From an uncultured Pelagibacteraceae bacterium (GTDB taxonomy: Bacteria > Pseudomonadota > Alphaproteobacteria > Pelagibacterales > Pelagibacteraceae): a stretch of DNA of 64,000 nucleotides. The stretch spans positions 105,879-169,878 of the forward strand of contig CACFNI010000001.1 of assembly GCA_902567765.1 (NCBI GenBank), in the 5' to 3' direction. Positions 9,293 through 17,646 of the stretch are shown piece after piece (position 1 is the first letter of the stretch; the number at the start of each line of letters is the position of its first letter). The position numbers were made by a program, and so were the translations under genes. The notes below the pieces were generated by a model. The model ran no database searches. It was given only the letters and a program-made list of their open reading frames with translations, and was not told where the DNA came from.

Positions 9293-10413
9293 GTGATGAA
9301 ATAAAAAAAGGCTTACTTGGTATAGTTGTTGATGAAACTGAAGTTTCAAAAGTAATGCCCGAAATAAATTCACTTACTTATAGAGGATATGCGGCACAAG
9401 ATTTATGTTCAAAATGTAAATTTGAAGAAGTTGCATATTTAATTTTAAACGGGGAACTCCCTAATAAAAAACAATTAAAAAATTTTGAAACGCAGGAAAG
9501 AAAAGAAAGAAAATTATCAAATACTTTACTTGCTGATATAAAAAAAATTCCAAAGAAAGCCCATCCAATGGATGTCGCGAGAACAGCAGTTAGTATTATG
9601 GGTCTAGAAGACAAAGAAACTAAAGATAATTCTCCTAAAGCTAACATGAGAAAAGCAATGAGAATATTTGCAAAAACTCCTGTTGCGCTAGCTGCATTTT
9701 ATAGAGCAAGAAAAGGAAAAAAAATAATTTCTCCAAAAAAGAAATATTCAATGTCAGAGAATTTTTTTCATATGTGTTTTGGAAAAGTTCCCAATAAAGA
9801 AATTGTCAAAGCTTTTGATGTTTCTTTAATTTTATATGCGGAACATAGTTTTAATGTTTCAACATTTACCGCTAGGACTATTACAAGTAGTTTGTCAGAT
9901 ATACATGGAGCGATTACTGGTGCTATTGCTAGTTTAAAAGGACCTTTGCACGGAGGCGCCAATGAAGAAGTAATGCATATGATGAAAAAAATAAAAAAAC
10001 CTGAAAATGCTTTAAAATGGATAAATAGCGCTCTAGATAATAAAGAAGTAGTTATGGGTTTTGGTCATAGAGTTTATAAAAGTGGTGATTCAAGAGTTCC
10101 AACAATGAGAGAATATTTTGGTAAAGTTGCTAAGATTAAAAAAGATAAAAAATTTGAGAAAATTTACGATATTGTTGAAAAAGTTATGATTGATCGTAAA
10201 AACATCCACCCTAATGTTGACTACCCTACTGGACCAACTTACCATTTAATGGGTTTTGATACTGATTTTTTTACTCCAATTTTTGTAATGTCAAGAATTA
10301 CTGGCTGGTCAGCTCACATAATGGAACAACATGCAGCAAACAAGTTAATAAGACCTCTTGCAAGTTATAAAGGTAGCAAGTATCGAAAAGTTGTTCAATT
10401 AAATCAAAGATAA
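9289..10413 (+). CDS. prpC: 2-methylcitrate synthase / citrate synthase family
   Basis: Condenses propionyl-CoA with oxaloacetate to 2-methylcitrate. 374 residues, the short type-II-like citrate synthase length. Visible blocks: GLLGIVVDETEVSKV, LTYRGYAAQDL, GPLHGGANEEVM (catalytic His), MGFGHRVYKSGDSR (catalytic His), NVDYPTGPTYHLMG (catalytic Asp) and the C-terminal MEQHAANKLIRP. The GIVVDET opening and operon with prpD-prpB mark it as PrpC rather than the TCA-cycle GltA. It ends 6 bp before the convergent nrdB stop. Confidence 0.93.
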   Translation: MSDEIKKGLLGIVVDETEVSKVMPEINSLTYRGYAAQDLCSKCKFEEVAYLILNGELPNKKQLKNFETQERKERKLSNTLLADIKKIPKKAHPMDVARTAVSIMGLEDKETKDNSPKANMRKAMRIFAKTPVALAAFYRARKGKKIISPKKKYSMSENFFHMCFGKVPNKEIVKAFDVSLILYAEHSFNVSTFTARTITSSLSDIHGAITGAIASLKGPLHGGANEEVMHMMKKIKKPENALKWINSALDNKEVVMGFGHRVYKSGDSRVPTMREYFGKVAKIKKDKKFEKIYDIVEKVMIDRKNIHPNVDYPTGPTYHLMGFDTDFFTPIFVMSRITGWSAHIMEQHAANKLIRPLASYKGSKYRKVVQLNQR

Positions 10414-10419
10414 AAAATA

Positions 10420-11436
10420 TTAACTAAAAGCTTCTGTCCAACTGCCTTGTGTTGATGCTTTAGAATATTCAGTAGCTCTACCCTCAAAAAAGTTCATATG
10501 CTCCACTGCATTCAACATTGTATCTAACCAAGTTAAGGGATTTTTATCGACTTTATAAATAGGTTCTAAACCTAACTGTGCAAGTCTTCTATTTCCTATG
10601 AATCTTATATAATCTTTTACCTCTCTTGCGGTTAAGCCTTGCATTGGACCCATTTCAAAAGCTAGATCAATAAAAGCATCTTCATGCTCAATAATTGTTC
10701 TGCAAGCTTCATAAAGTTCTTTTTTTAATTTCGGTGTCCAAACCTCAGGATTCTCTTTAATAAATTCTTTAAATATTCTAATCATAGAGTTGCAATGTAA
10801 AGTTTCATCTCTAACGGACCAGGTTACAATCTGACCCATTCCTTTCATTTTATTAAATCTTGGAAAGTTTAAAAGGATTGCAAAACTTGCAAATAATTGC
10901 AAACCTTCTGTAAAAGCACTAAATACAGCAACTGTCTTTGCAATATCTTCTTTTGAGTTTACATTAAAGTTTTGCATGTAATCATATTTATCTTTCATTT
11001 CTTTATATTTCATGAATGCTGAATATTCAGACTCTGGCATTCCAATAGTGTCAAGCAGATGAGAATATGCTGCTATATGGACTGTCTCCATTGCTGCAAA
11101 TGCTGTCATCATCATTAATACCTCTGTAGGCTTAAAAACAGTAGTGTAATGTCTTAAATAACAATTATTAACTTCAACATCAGCCTGAGTAAAAAATCTA
11201 AATATTTGTGTTAATAAATTTTTTTCTGATTGTGATAAATTTTTTTGCCAATCTCTAACATCATCTCCTAGAGGAACTTCCTCTGGTAACCAATGAATTC
11301 TTTGCTGTGTTAACCATGCATCATAGCACCATGGATATCTAAAAGGTTTGTAAACGGGATTTTCTACCAGTAGTCCCATTTTCTTTGGTTGAATAATTTC
11401 TTGTTTTTTTTGTTTAATTACTGACATGATAAGCAT
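10420..11436 (-). CDS. nrdB: Class I ribonucleotide reductase, beta (radical) subunit
   Basis: Carries the dinuclear metal/tyrosyl radical that initiates ribonucleotide reduction. 338 residues. Metal ligands and radical site are visible: ADVEVNN (Asp86), AAMETVHIAAYSH (Glu117, His120, tyrosyl-radical candidate Tyr124), FTEGLQLF and VRDETLHCNS. The Tyr keeps the same spacing from the Glu and His as Tyr122 in E. coli NrdB. The start is MLIMSV or the internal Met4; either way it overlaps the nrdA 3' end by 10-19 bp, so translation is coupled. Ends 6 bp from the convergent prpC. Confidence 0.95.
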   Translation of the reverse strand: MLIMSVIKQKKQEIIQPKKMGLLVENPVYKPFRYPWCYDAWLTQQRIHWLPEEVPLGDDVRDWQKNLSQSEKNLLTQIFRFFTQADVEVNNCYLRHYTTVFKPTEVLMMMTAFAAMETVHIAAYSHLLDTIGMPESEYSAFMKYKEMKDKYDYMQNFNVNSKEDIAKTVAVFSAFTEGLQLFASFAILLNFPRFNKMKGMGQIVTWSVRDETLHCNSMIRIFKEFIKENPEVWTPKLKKELYEACRTIIEHEDAFIDLAFEMGPMQGLTAREVKDYIRFIGNRRLAQLGLEPIYKVDKNPLTWLDTMLNAVEHMNFFEGRATEYSKASTQGSWTEAFS

Positions 11437-13355
11437 TCCTCATATTCTGGTTGATCTCCCTGTTGTTTTTTTGATTTGTAAACGTTTGCTGTAACGTCTG
11501 TTGATTTTGCATCATTAACGTTTTCTGCTCTTTGTATTGATTTTGATCTACAATAGTAAAGACTTTTTAAACCTTTTTTCCATGCTTGAAAATGGATTTG
11601 ATGAAGTTCTTTCTTATGAACATCTGCAGGTAAAAATATATTAATTGATTGAGCTTGTGATATATTTGGAGTTCTATCTGCTCCCAATTCAACTATCCAC
11701 TTTTGATCTAATTCAAATGCTGTTTTAAATACATCTTTTTCAGCTTGAGTTAAGAAATTTAAATGAGAAACAGAGCCTTGATTAGTTGTAATACTTGACC
11801 ATGTTTCATCATCGTCTTTATCATGTTTTTGTAATAATTTTTTCAAGTACTTGTTTCTAACATTAAATGAACCAGAAAGAGTTTTGTGGGTATAACTGTT
11901 AGCCGCTATTGGTTCAACACCTGGAGAAGTGCCTCCACAAATTATTGAAATTGAAGCAGTTGGAGCAATAGCTGTTTTGTTTGAAAATCTCTCATTAAAA
12001 CCATACTCAGCAGCATCAGGGCACGCCCCTCTTTCTTCAGCTAAGTCTTTTGATGCTTGATCAACTTCTTTTTGTATATGTTCAAATATTTTTTTATTCC
12101 AAACCTTGCTCATTACCGATTCTAATGGAATCATTTTTTGTTGAAAAAAAGAATGAAGCCCCATTACTCCAAGACCAACACTACGCTCTCTTAAAGCAGA
12201 ATATTTTGCATCAGCAAATTCATCCGGCGCTTTTTCTATAAAATCCTCTAAAACATTGTCTAAAAATCTCATAACATCTTTAATAAAACTTTTATCATCT
12301 TTCCATTCGTCATATTTTTCTATATTAAGAGATGACAAACAACAAACTGCTGTTCTTTCTTTTCCATCTCTATCAACTCCTGTAGGTAAAGTTATTTCGC
12401 TGCAAAGGTTGGAAGTTTTTACATTCAAACCAGCAAGTTTATGATGCTGAGGAATTTGCCTATTAACAGTATCAATAAATATTATGTATGGTTCGCCCGT
12501 TTCCACTCTAGCCGTTAGTAATCTGATCCATAGATTTCTTGCCGAAATAGTAGTTTGAATTGATCCATCTTTTGGACTTTTAAGTGCCCATTGCTCATCT
12601 GTTTCCACTGCTCTCATAAATGCATCTGAAACTAAAACGCCGTGATGAAGATTTAATGCTTTCCTATTTGGATCGCCACCTGTTGGTCTTCTCATTTCAA
12701 TAAATTCCTCTATTTCAGGATGATCAATTGGTAAATAACATGCAGCGGATCCTCTTCTTAAAGATCCTTGACTAATTGCCATAGTTAGAGAATCCATAAC
12801 TTTTATAAAGGGGATGATTCCAGATGTTTTTCCTACTCTTCCTATTTTTTCTCCTATTGACCTTAAGTTTCCCCAATAGCTACCGATGCCCCCACCTCTT
12901 GCTGCAAGCCAAACATTTTCACTCCAAAGATCTAAAATTCCATTTAGACTGTCTCCTGCTTCATTTAAAAAACAAGAAATTGGCAGACCTCTTTTCGTTC
13001 CACCATTAGACAAAACTGGAGTTGCTGGCATAAACCATAAATTACTTATATAGCCATAAATTCTTTGTGCATGTAAATTGTCATCAGCATAATGACTGGC
13101 AACTCTTGCAAATAAATCTTGAAAAGATTCGTTTTCGCCTAAATATCTATCGCTTAGAGTTGCTCTGCCAAAATCTGTTAGGTTATTATCTCTTGATCTG
13201 TCAATTTTAACTGTAATACCTTTTGCGTTTTGAAAAAGTTCAGTTTGATCGCTAAGGGAAAATAAATCAGGTCTTTTATCATTATTGACATCTGCAATTG
13301 CAGGGCTGTATTCAGAGACAGCTTTCTTGATTGCTTGAGACAAATATTTATTCAT
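11418..13355 (-). CDS. nrdA: Class I ribonucleotide reductase, alpha (catalytic) subunit
   Basis: Reduces ribonucleoside diphosphates to deoxyribonucleotides with NrdB. 645 residues, clearly shorter than the E. coli type (about 760). Catalytic features: Cys in RGLPISCF, the SNLCSEITLPTG block with the Asn-x-Cys-x-Glu radical site, GLGVMGLHS, APTASISIICG, the tyrosine pair in KSLYYCRS, and the redox-active C-terminal ECLSCQ. The N-terminus (KRPDLFSLSD...) lacks the roughly 90-residue ATP-cone, so dATP overall inhibition through that module should be absent. It is the first gene of the nrdA-nrdB pair, divergent from the phosphohexomutase. Confidence 0.95.
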   Translation of the reverse strand: MNKYLSQAIKKAVSEYSPAIADVNNDKRPDLFSLSDQTELFQNAKGITVKIDRSRDNNLTDFGRATLSDRYLGENESFQDLFARVASHYADDNLHAQRIYGYISNLWFMPATPVLSNGGTKRGLPISCFLNEAGDSLNGILDLWSENVWLAARGGGIGSYWGNLRSIGEKIGRVGKTSGIIPFIKVMDSLTMAISQGSLRRGSAACYLPIDHPEIEEFIEMRRPTGGDPNRKALNLHHGVLVSDAFMRAVETDEQWALKSPKDGSIQTTISARNLWIRLLTARVETGEPYIIFIDTVNRQIPQHHKLAGLNVKTSNLCSEITLPTGVDRDGKERTAVCCLSSLNIEKYDEWKDDKSFIKDVMRFLDNVLEDFIEKAPDEFADAKYSALRERSVGLGVMGLHSFFQQKMIPLESVMSKVWNKKIFEHIQKEVDQASKDLAEERGACPDAAEYGFNERFSNKTAIAPTASISIICGGTSPGVEPIAANSYTHKTLSGSFNVRNKYLKKLLQKHDKDDDETWSSITTNQGSVSHLNFLTQAEKDVFKTAFELDQKWIVELGADRTPNISQAQSINIFLPADVHKKELHQIHFQAWKKGLKSLYYCRSKSIQRAENVNDAKSTDVTANVYKSKKQQGDQPEYEECLSCQ

Positions 13356-13511
13356 TTAACTCCCTTAATTACTTAACGTTTTTAGTAAAACAACTAGATG
13401 TTGTATGTAGATCTCTTTAATATACTATATAAATTAGAAATCAATAGAACATATATAGAACATTATAAAAATATATCAATAAAAAAATAAAAAAAATGTA
13501 CATATATCTAC
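13356..13511. promoter_or_regulatory. Divergent nrdA / phosphohexomutase promoter region with repeats
   Basis: A 156-bp intergenic region, one of the largest gaps here. It holds an inverted repeat ACAAC-N5-GTTGT at 13390-13404 and a 9-bp direct repeat ATAGAACAT at 13444-13452 and 13455-13463, i.e. an 11-bp period of about one helical turn. Both look operator-like. The inverted repeat recalls the ACAC...GTGT ends of NrdR boxes but is not a clear match. No RBS is visible for the phosphohexomutase. Roles are inferred. Confidence 0.4.
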
Positions 13512-14957
13512 ATGGCAAATCCTATAAAAATTGACCCTCTTGGCTTTCGCGAATATGACGCTAGATGGTTGTACCCAAAAAACATAAACCAAGAGGGTAT
13601 AAAATTAGTGGGAAAAGGATTTGGTACCCAGGTAGTGAGCAAACACAAAAATCCAAGAGTAACTATTGGTCACGACTACAGATCATATAGTGAAGAAGTA
13701 AAAAAGAATTTTATAGATGGACTGCTTTCAACTGGATGTAATGTTGAGGATATAGGGTTATGTTTATCGCCAACGGTTTACTATTCTCAATTTAAATTAA
13801 ATTCAGATGCGGTAGCAATGATTACAGCCAGTCATAATGAAAATGGATGGACTGGAATTAAAATGGGTATTGAAAAAGGCCTAACACATTGCAAAGAAGA
13901 AATGTCTGAACTGAAAGATATCGTATTAAATAAAAATTTTATAACAGGAAATGGCTCATACAAAAAAATTGAAAACTTTAACAAAACTTATATTGGTGAT
14001 TTATCAATTAATAAAATAAAGAAAAAAATTAAAGTAGTTGCAGCTTGTGGAAATGGTACTGCAGGAATATTTGCTCCAAATATTTTAAAAGAAATTGGAT
14101 GCGATGTAATAGAACTAGATTGTAATTTAGATTTCAATTTTCCTAAATACAATCCAAATCCTGAAGATATGAAAATGCTTCATGAAATTTCTAAATGCGT
14201 AAAAGAGAATAATGCCGATGTAGGTTTTGGCTTTGATGGGGATGGTGATCGTGTTGGAGTAATCGATAATGAAGGAAATGAAATTTTCGCTGACAAAATT
14301 GGATTATTAATTGCAAGAAATATTTCATATAAACATCCAAATTCAAAATTTGTAGTTGATGTAAAGTCAACTGGGCTATTCCAAAACGATGAAATTCTTT
14401 TAAAAAATAACTGTAAAACAATATATTGGAAAACAGGTCATTCGTATATAAAAAGAAAAGTTAATGAAGAAAAAGCTATTGCTGGATTTGAAAAAAGTGG
14501 GCACTTCTTTTTTAATAAACCTTTAGGATACGGATTTGATGATGGTATCAATTCGGCAATTCAAATTTGTCATCTTTTAGACGGACAAAATAAAAAAATG
14601 AGTGCCTTGCTAAATAATCTACCCAAAACATATCAAAGTCCTACAATGGGACCTTTTTGTAAAGATGAAGAAAAATACGAATTAATAGATGATATAACCA
14701 GCAAGATAAAAGAATTTAAAGATAAAAATGTTAAAATTGAAGGTCAAGAAATTATAAACATTTTAACAGTCAACGGTATAAGATTTACTTTAAGAGATGG
14801 TTCATGGGGTTTGGTTAGAGCATCCTCAAATAAACCTTCGTTAGTAATTGTTACCGAAAGCCCAACCTCAGATAAAGTTAAAAACGAAATTTTTTATTTC
14901 ATTGACAAACTATTAAATGAAACTGGAAAGATCGGTGAATATGATCAAAAGATTTAA
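13512..14957 (+). CDS. manB: Phosphomannomutase / phosphoglucomutase
   Basis: Interconverts hexose 1- and 6-phosphates, supplying nucleotide-sugar precursors for surface polysaccharide. 481 residues of the alpha-D-phosphohexomutase family: phosphoserine loop TASHNENGW with Ser107, metal loop FDGDGDR with Asp242, Asp244 and Asp246, and sugar-binding loop GFEKSGH around residues 325-331. Family members differ in mannose versus glucose preference; the Glu-Lys-Ser-Gly-His loop fits the dual PMM/PGM group, so the symbol is a best guess. Its stop abuts the convergent TauE/SafE stop with no gap. Confidence 0.88.
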   Translation: MANPIKIDPLGFREYDARWLYPKNINQEGIKLVGKGFGTQVVSKHKNPRVTIGHDYRSYSEEVKKNFIDGLLSTGCNVEDIGLCLSPTVYYSQFKLNSDAVAMITASHNENGWTGIKMGIEKGLTHCKEEMSELKDIVLNKNFITGNGSYKKIENFNKTYIGDLSINKIKKKIKVVAACGNGTAGIFAPNILKEIGCDVIELDCNLDFNFPKYNPNPEDMKMLHEISKCVKENNADVGFGFDGDGDRVGVIDNEGNEIFADKIGLLIARNISYKHPNSKFVVDVKSTGLFQNDEILLKNNCKTIYWKTGHSYIKRKVNEEKAIAGFEKSGHFFFNKPLGYGFDDGINSAIQICHLLDGQNKKMSALLNNLPKTYQSPTMGPFCKDEEKYELIDDITSKIKEFKDKNVKIEGQEIINILTVNGIRFTLRDGSWGLVRASSNKPSLVIVTESPTSDKVKNEIFYFIDKLLNETGKIGEYDQKI

Positions 14958-15769
14958 TTAGATATTTAAATATCTATAAACAAATATAGTTCCAACGGTA
15001 TATAAAAAAACTCCAAATAATCTTTGTGCCTTTATTTTATTCATTTTATAAACTGTATTTGCGCCTATTTTTGCCATGAAACTTGTAATCGGAACAAATA
15101 GAATAAAAGCAGGAATATTTACAAAACCAACGCTAAAAGGTAAATTTGCATTGAAATAAAATCCAGAGATTAAAAAACCAATTGATCCAGTAAAAGATAT
15201 AAAAAAACCAATTGCTGCAGCACTACCGATTGATTTACTAATTGGATATCCTAAGTATCTAAGAATAGGAACATTAATCATAGCCCCTGTAATACCCATT
15301 GGTGCTGATACAAATCCTGATAAAGTCCCAAAAAACATTCTTAAATATAAAGACGAATTTGATTTAATTTTTTTTATGTTTTCTTTTGCCAACATTAAAT
15401 ATGCTCCAAAAAGATAAACTACTACCGAGAAAAATAGCACTAAAATTTTGGTTTTCATAATTGAAGCAAAAATTGTACCTAATAAAACTCCTATAACAAC
15501 AAAAACACCAAATGTTTTTACTACACTAAAATCTACAAGTTTATTTTTGTGATGTGTCATTACAGATACAGCTGATGTAAAAATTGTAATAGTAAATGCA
15601 GTACCGACAGTTAAATGCATTAAGTAATTTTTGTCGAAATTTAATGTTTCAAAAATAAAAAAAAGACAGGGAACAGAAATTAAACCTCCGCCTATACCAA
15701 ATAAACCAGCAAAAAAACCTACTGCAGTCGCTGCAAATATTATGAGTAATAAAAAGTGCCAGTATTCAT
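14958..15769 (-). pseudogene. TauE/SafE-family permease with disrupted 5' end (one-base homopolymer shift)
   Basis: Membrane permease of the sulfite/sulfonate exporter type. The in-frame ATG at 15620 gives only 220 residues and starts inside the protein at MHLTVGTAF. Translating further upstream in the same frame reads AATAVGFFAGLFGIGGG, the family N-terminal helix that aligns with the neighbouring paralogue, but this frame has no ATG, GTG or TTG before a stop. An ATG at 15767-15769 would fit if the five-A run at 15751-15755 had six A; then the protein would begin MNTGTFLLLIIF. Either a one-base deletion (real or a sequencing error) or a non-canonical start explains this. Confidence 0.7.
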
Positions 15770-15805
15770 TTATAAGATATAAAAAAGACAGAAAGACCTT
15801 TTTGA

Positions 15806-16642
15806 TTAATTAATACTAAAATATTCAAAAAATGATCTAGCAGAAACCAAAAGTAAAAAACAGCCAAATATTCTACTTAATAATCTTTTATTAATTTTGT
15901 ACACAACTTTAGCTCCTATTCTAGCCATCAACATTGTTACTGGAACAAATACAACAAATCCCAAAAGATTTATATATCCAAAACTAAAAGGTGAATTAAC
16001 ATTGTCAATAATTTTTCCTCCCATAATCATTGTTGTTGTGCCTGAGACTGCAATTAAGAATCCTACTGCTGCAGCAGTTCCAATTGATTTTCTGATATCA
16101 TATCCAAATGTTCTCATGAATGGAACCATTAATGAACCACCACCGATGCCTAACGGAACAGAAATAAAACCAATTAATAGTCCTGAAATATTTTTAATTA
16201 TATTTGAAATTTTCTTTGGGTTTTCAACTAATTTTTCTCTTAAAAAAATAAAAAATAAACCTACAAAGCATGAAAAGATTGCAAAGAATAAAACTAATGC
16301 AGGTGTTTTTAAATTAACTGCTAATAATGTACCACCTAGAACACCTACAACTATCAAGGCACCAAAAGATTTGACCATTTTAAAATCAACAGCATCATAT
16401 TCCATGTGTGTTTTGGTTGAGATAATTGATGTTGGAATAATAATTGCTAAAGACGTTCCAACAGATAAATGCATTCTAGTTATAATATCAAAATCTAATA
16501 CTGAAAATGCATAGTACAGAGCAGGTACCATTATAATTCCTCCCCCTACTCCCAATAGACCAGCCATAAATCCGGCAACTGTAGCTGCAATAGCTAATAC
16601 TGATAGTAAATTAATTATTGTACCTAATTCCAAATTTTCCAT
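15806..16642 (-). CDS. TauE/SafE-family permease
   Basis: Intact 278-residue inner-membrane permease, about eight hydrophobic segments, with the duplicated family signature: GFMAGLLGVGGGIIMVPAL near residues 24-42 and GFISVPLGIGGGSLMVPFM in the second half. The family is linked to export or uptake of sulfite, sulfoacetate, sulfonates or other small organic anions; substrate unknown here. It is a paralogue of the next gene downstream and shares a TAATG stop/start with the upstream dus gene. Confidence 0.88.
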   Translation of the reverse strand: MENLELGTIINLLSVLAIAATVAGFMAGLLGVGGGIIMVPALYYAFSVLDFDIITRMHLSVGTSLAIIIPTSIISTKTHMEYDAVDFKMVKSFGALIVVGVLGGTLLAVNLKTPALVLFFAIFSCFVGLFFIFLREKLVENPKKISNIIKNISGLLIGFISVPLGIGGGSLMVPFMRTFGYDIRKSIGTAAAVGFLIAVSGTTTMIMGGKIIDNVNSPFSFGYINLLGFVVFVPVTMLMARIGAKVVYKINKRLLSRIFGCFLLLVSARSFFEYFSIN

Positions 16643-17646
16643 TAGACAGATATTTGATTTGCTTTTTCGTTATTTTGAGCAATATCCATTATATGTTTCG
16701 CTTTTTGGAAATCAGAGTCTCTTGCCATCATATTGTCACTTAAATATTTCTTCCATTCTTTAGAACCTGATTGCCCATGATAAAGTCCAACAGTATGTCT
16801 CATTACTTGATTTACTTTTGTCCCAGTTTTGACTTCATTTTCTAGGTATTTTAAGATTTCTTTTACTATCTGTTCTCTTGTTAAAATATCATAGTTTTTA
16901 AATATACTATTTTCAATTTCCTTTAAAAAATAAGGATTTTGATAAATAGCTCTTCCAATCATTACACCATCACAATAATTTAAATGAGTATTTATTTGTT
17001 CAATATTTGTAATACCACCATTAATTAAAATTTCTAATTCAGGATTTGATTTTTTAATTTCATAAACCATTTGATAATTAAGTTTTGGGATATTTAAATT
17101 TTGTTTAGGAGTTAATCCTTTTAATACTGCTTTTCTCGCATGCAAAATAATTGTTTTGCACCCAGCGTTTTTTATCTTATTCACAAACTTATTCAAATAA
17201 TCAAACTCCTCTACATCGTCAAATCCTATTCTTGTTTTTGCTGTAACAGGAATATTACATGAATTATGCATCTCATTTATACATTCTGCTACAAGATCAG
17301 GTTCTTTCATTAAACACGCACCAAAAGAATTTTTCTGCACCTTTTTACTTGGACATCCTAAATTAATATTAACTTCATCATATCCATAATCTTCTGCAAT
17401 TTTTGCAACTTGAGCTAATTCTTTTTTATCAGATCCACCAACTTGTAACGCAAGTGGTTTCTCAAGTTTACTGAATTTAAGTAACTTTTCTTTATCTCCC
17501 CTTAATACTGCTTTGGTTACAACCATTTCAGTATACAGCATAACATTCTTACTTATTAATCTAAGAAAATATCTATCATGTCGATCTGTACAATCCATCA
17601 TAGGAGCAACAGATATTTTTCTATTAATTTTTTTTTTAATATCCAA
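16642..17646 (-). CDS. dusA: tRNA-dihydrouridine synthase, DusA-like
   Basis: FMN-dependent reduction of uridine to dihydrouridine in tRNA D-loops. 334 residues; N-terminal VAPMMDCTDRHDRYFLR is typical of DusA (DusB/C differ), catalytic Cys in NLGCPSKKVQ, then KTRIGFDD and the FMN phosphate-binding GGITN and GVMIGRAIYQNP. The start overlaps the last 11 bp of dctM, and the stop overlaps the TauE gene start, so it appears to be transcribed from the TRAP operon promoter despite an unrelated role. Confidence 0.92.
   Translation of the reverse strand: MDIKKKINRKISVAPMMDCTDRHDRYFLRLISKNVMLYTEMVVTKAVLRGDKEKLLKFSKLEKPLALQVGGSDKKELAQVAKIAEDYGYDEVNINLGCPSKKVQKNSFGACLMKEPDLVAECINEMHNSCNIPVTAKTRIGFDDVEEFDYLNKFVNKIKNAGCKTIILHARKAVLKGLTPKQNLNIPKLNYQMVYEIKKSNPELEILINGGITNIEQINTHLNYCDGVMIGRAIYQNPYFLKEIENSIFKNYDILTREQIVKEILKYLENEVKTGTKVNQVMRHTVGLYHGQSGSKEWKKYLSDNMMARDSDFQKAKHIMDIAQNNEKANQISV

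Noticed and set aside
13390..13404. NrdR box
   Set aside because: The ends resemble the consensus but the centre does not and a correctly spaced second copy was not found.
15897..16514. 205-residue open frame on the plus strand inside the TauE/SafE gene
   Set aside because: It is an antisense mirror of a hydrophobic protein (Pro- and Ile-rich composition with no family signature); the minus-strand gene is clear.
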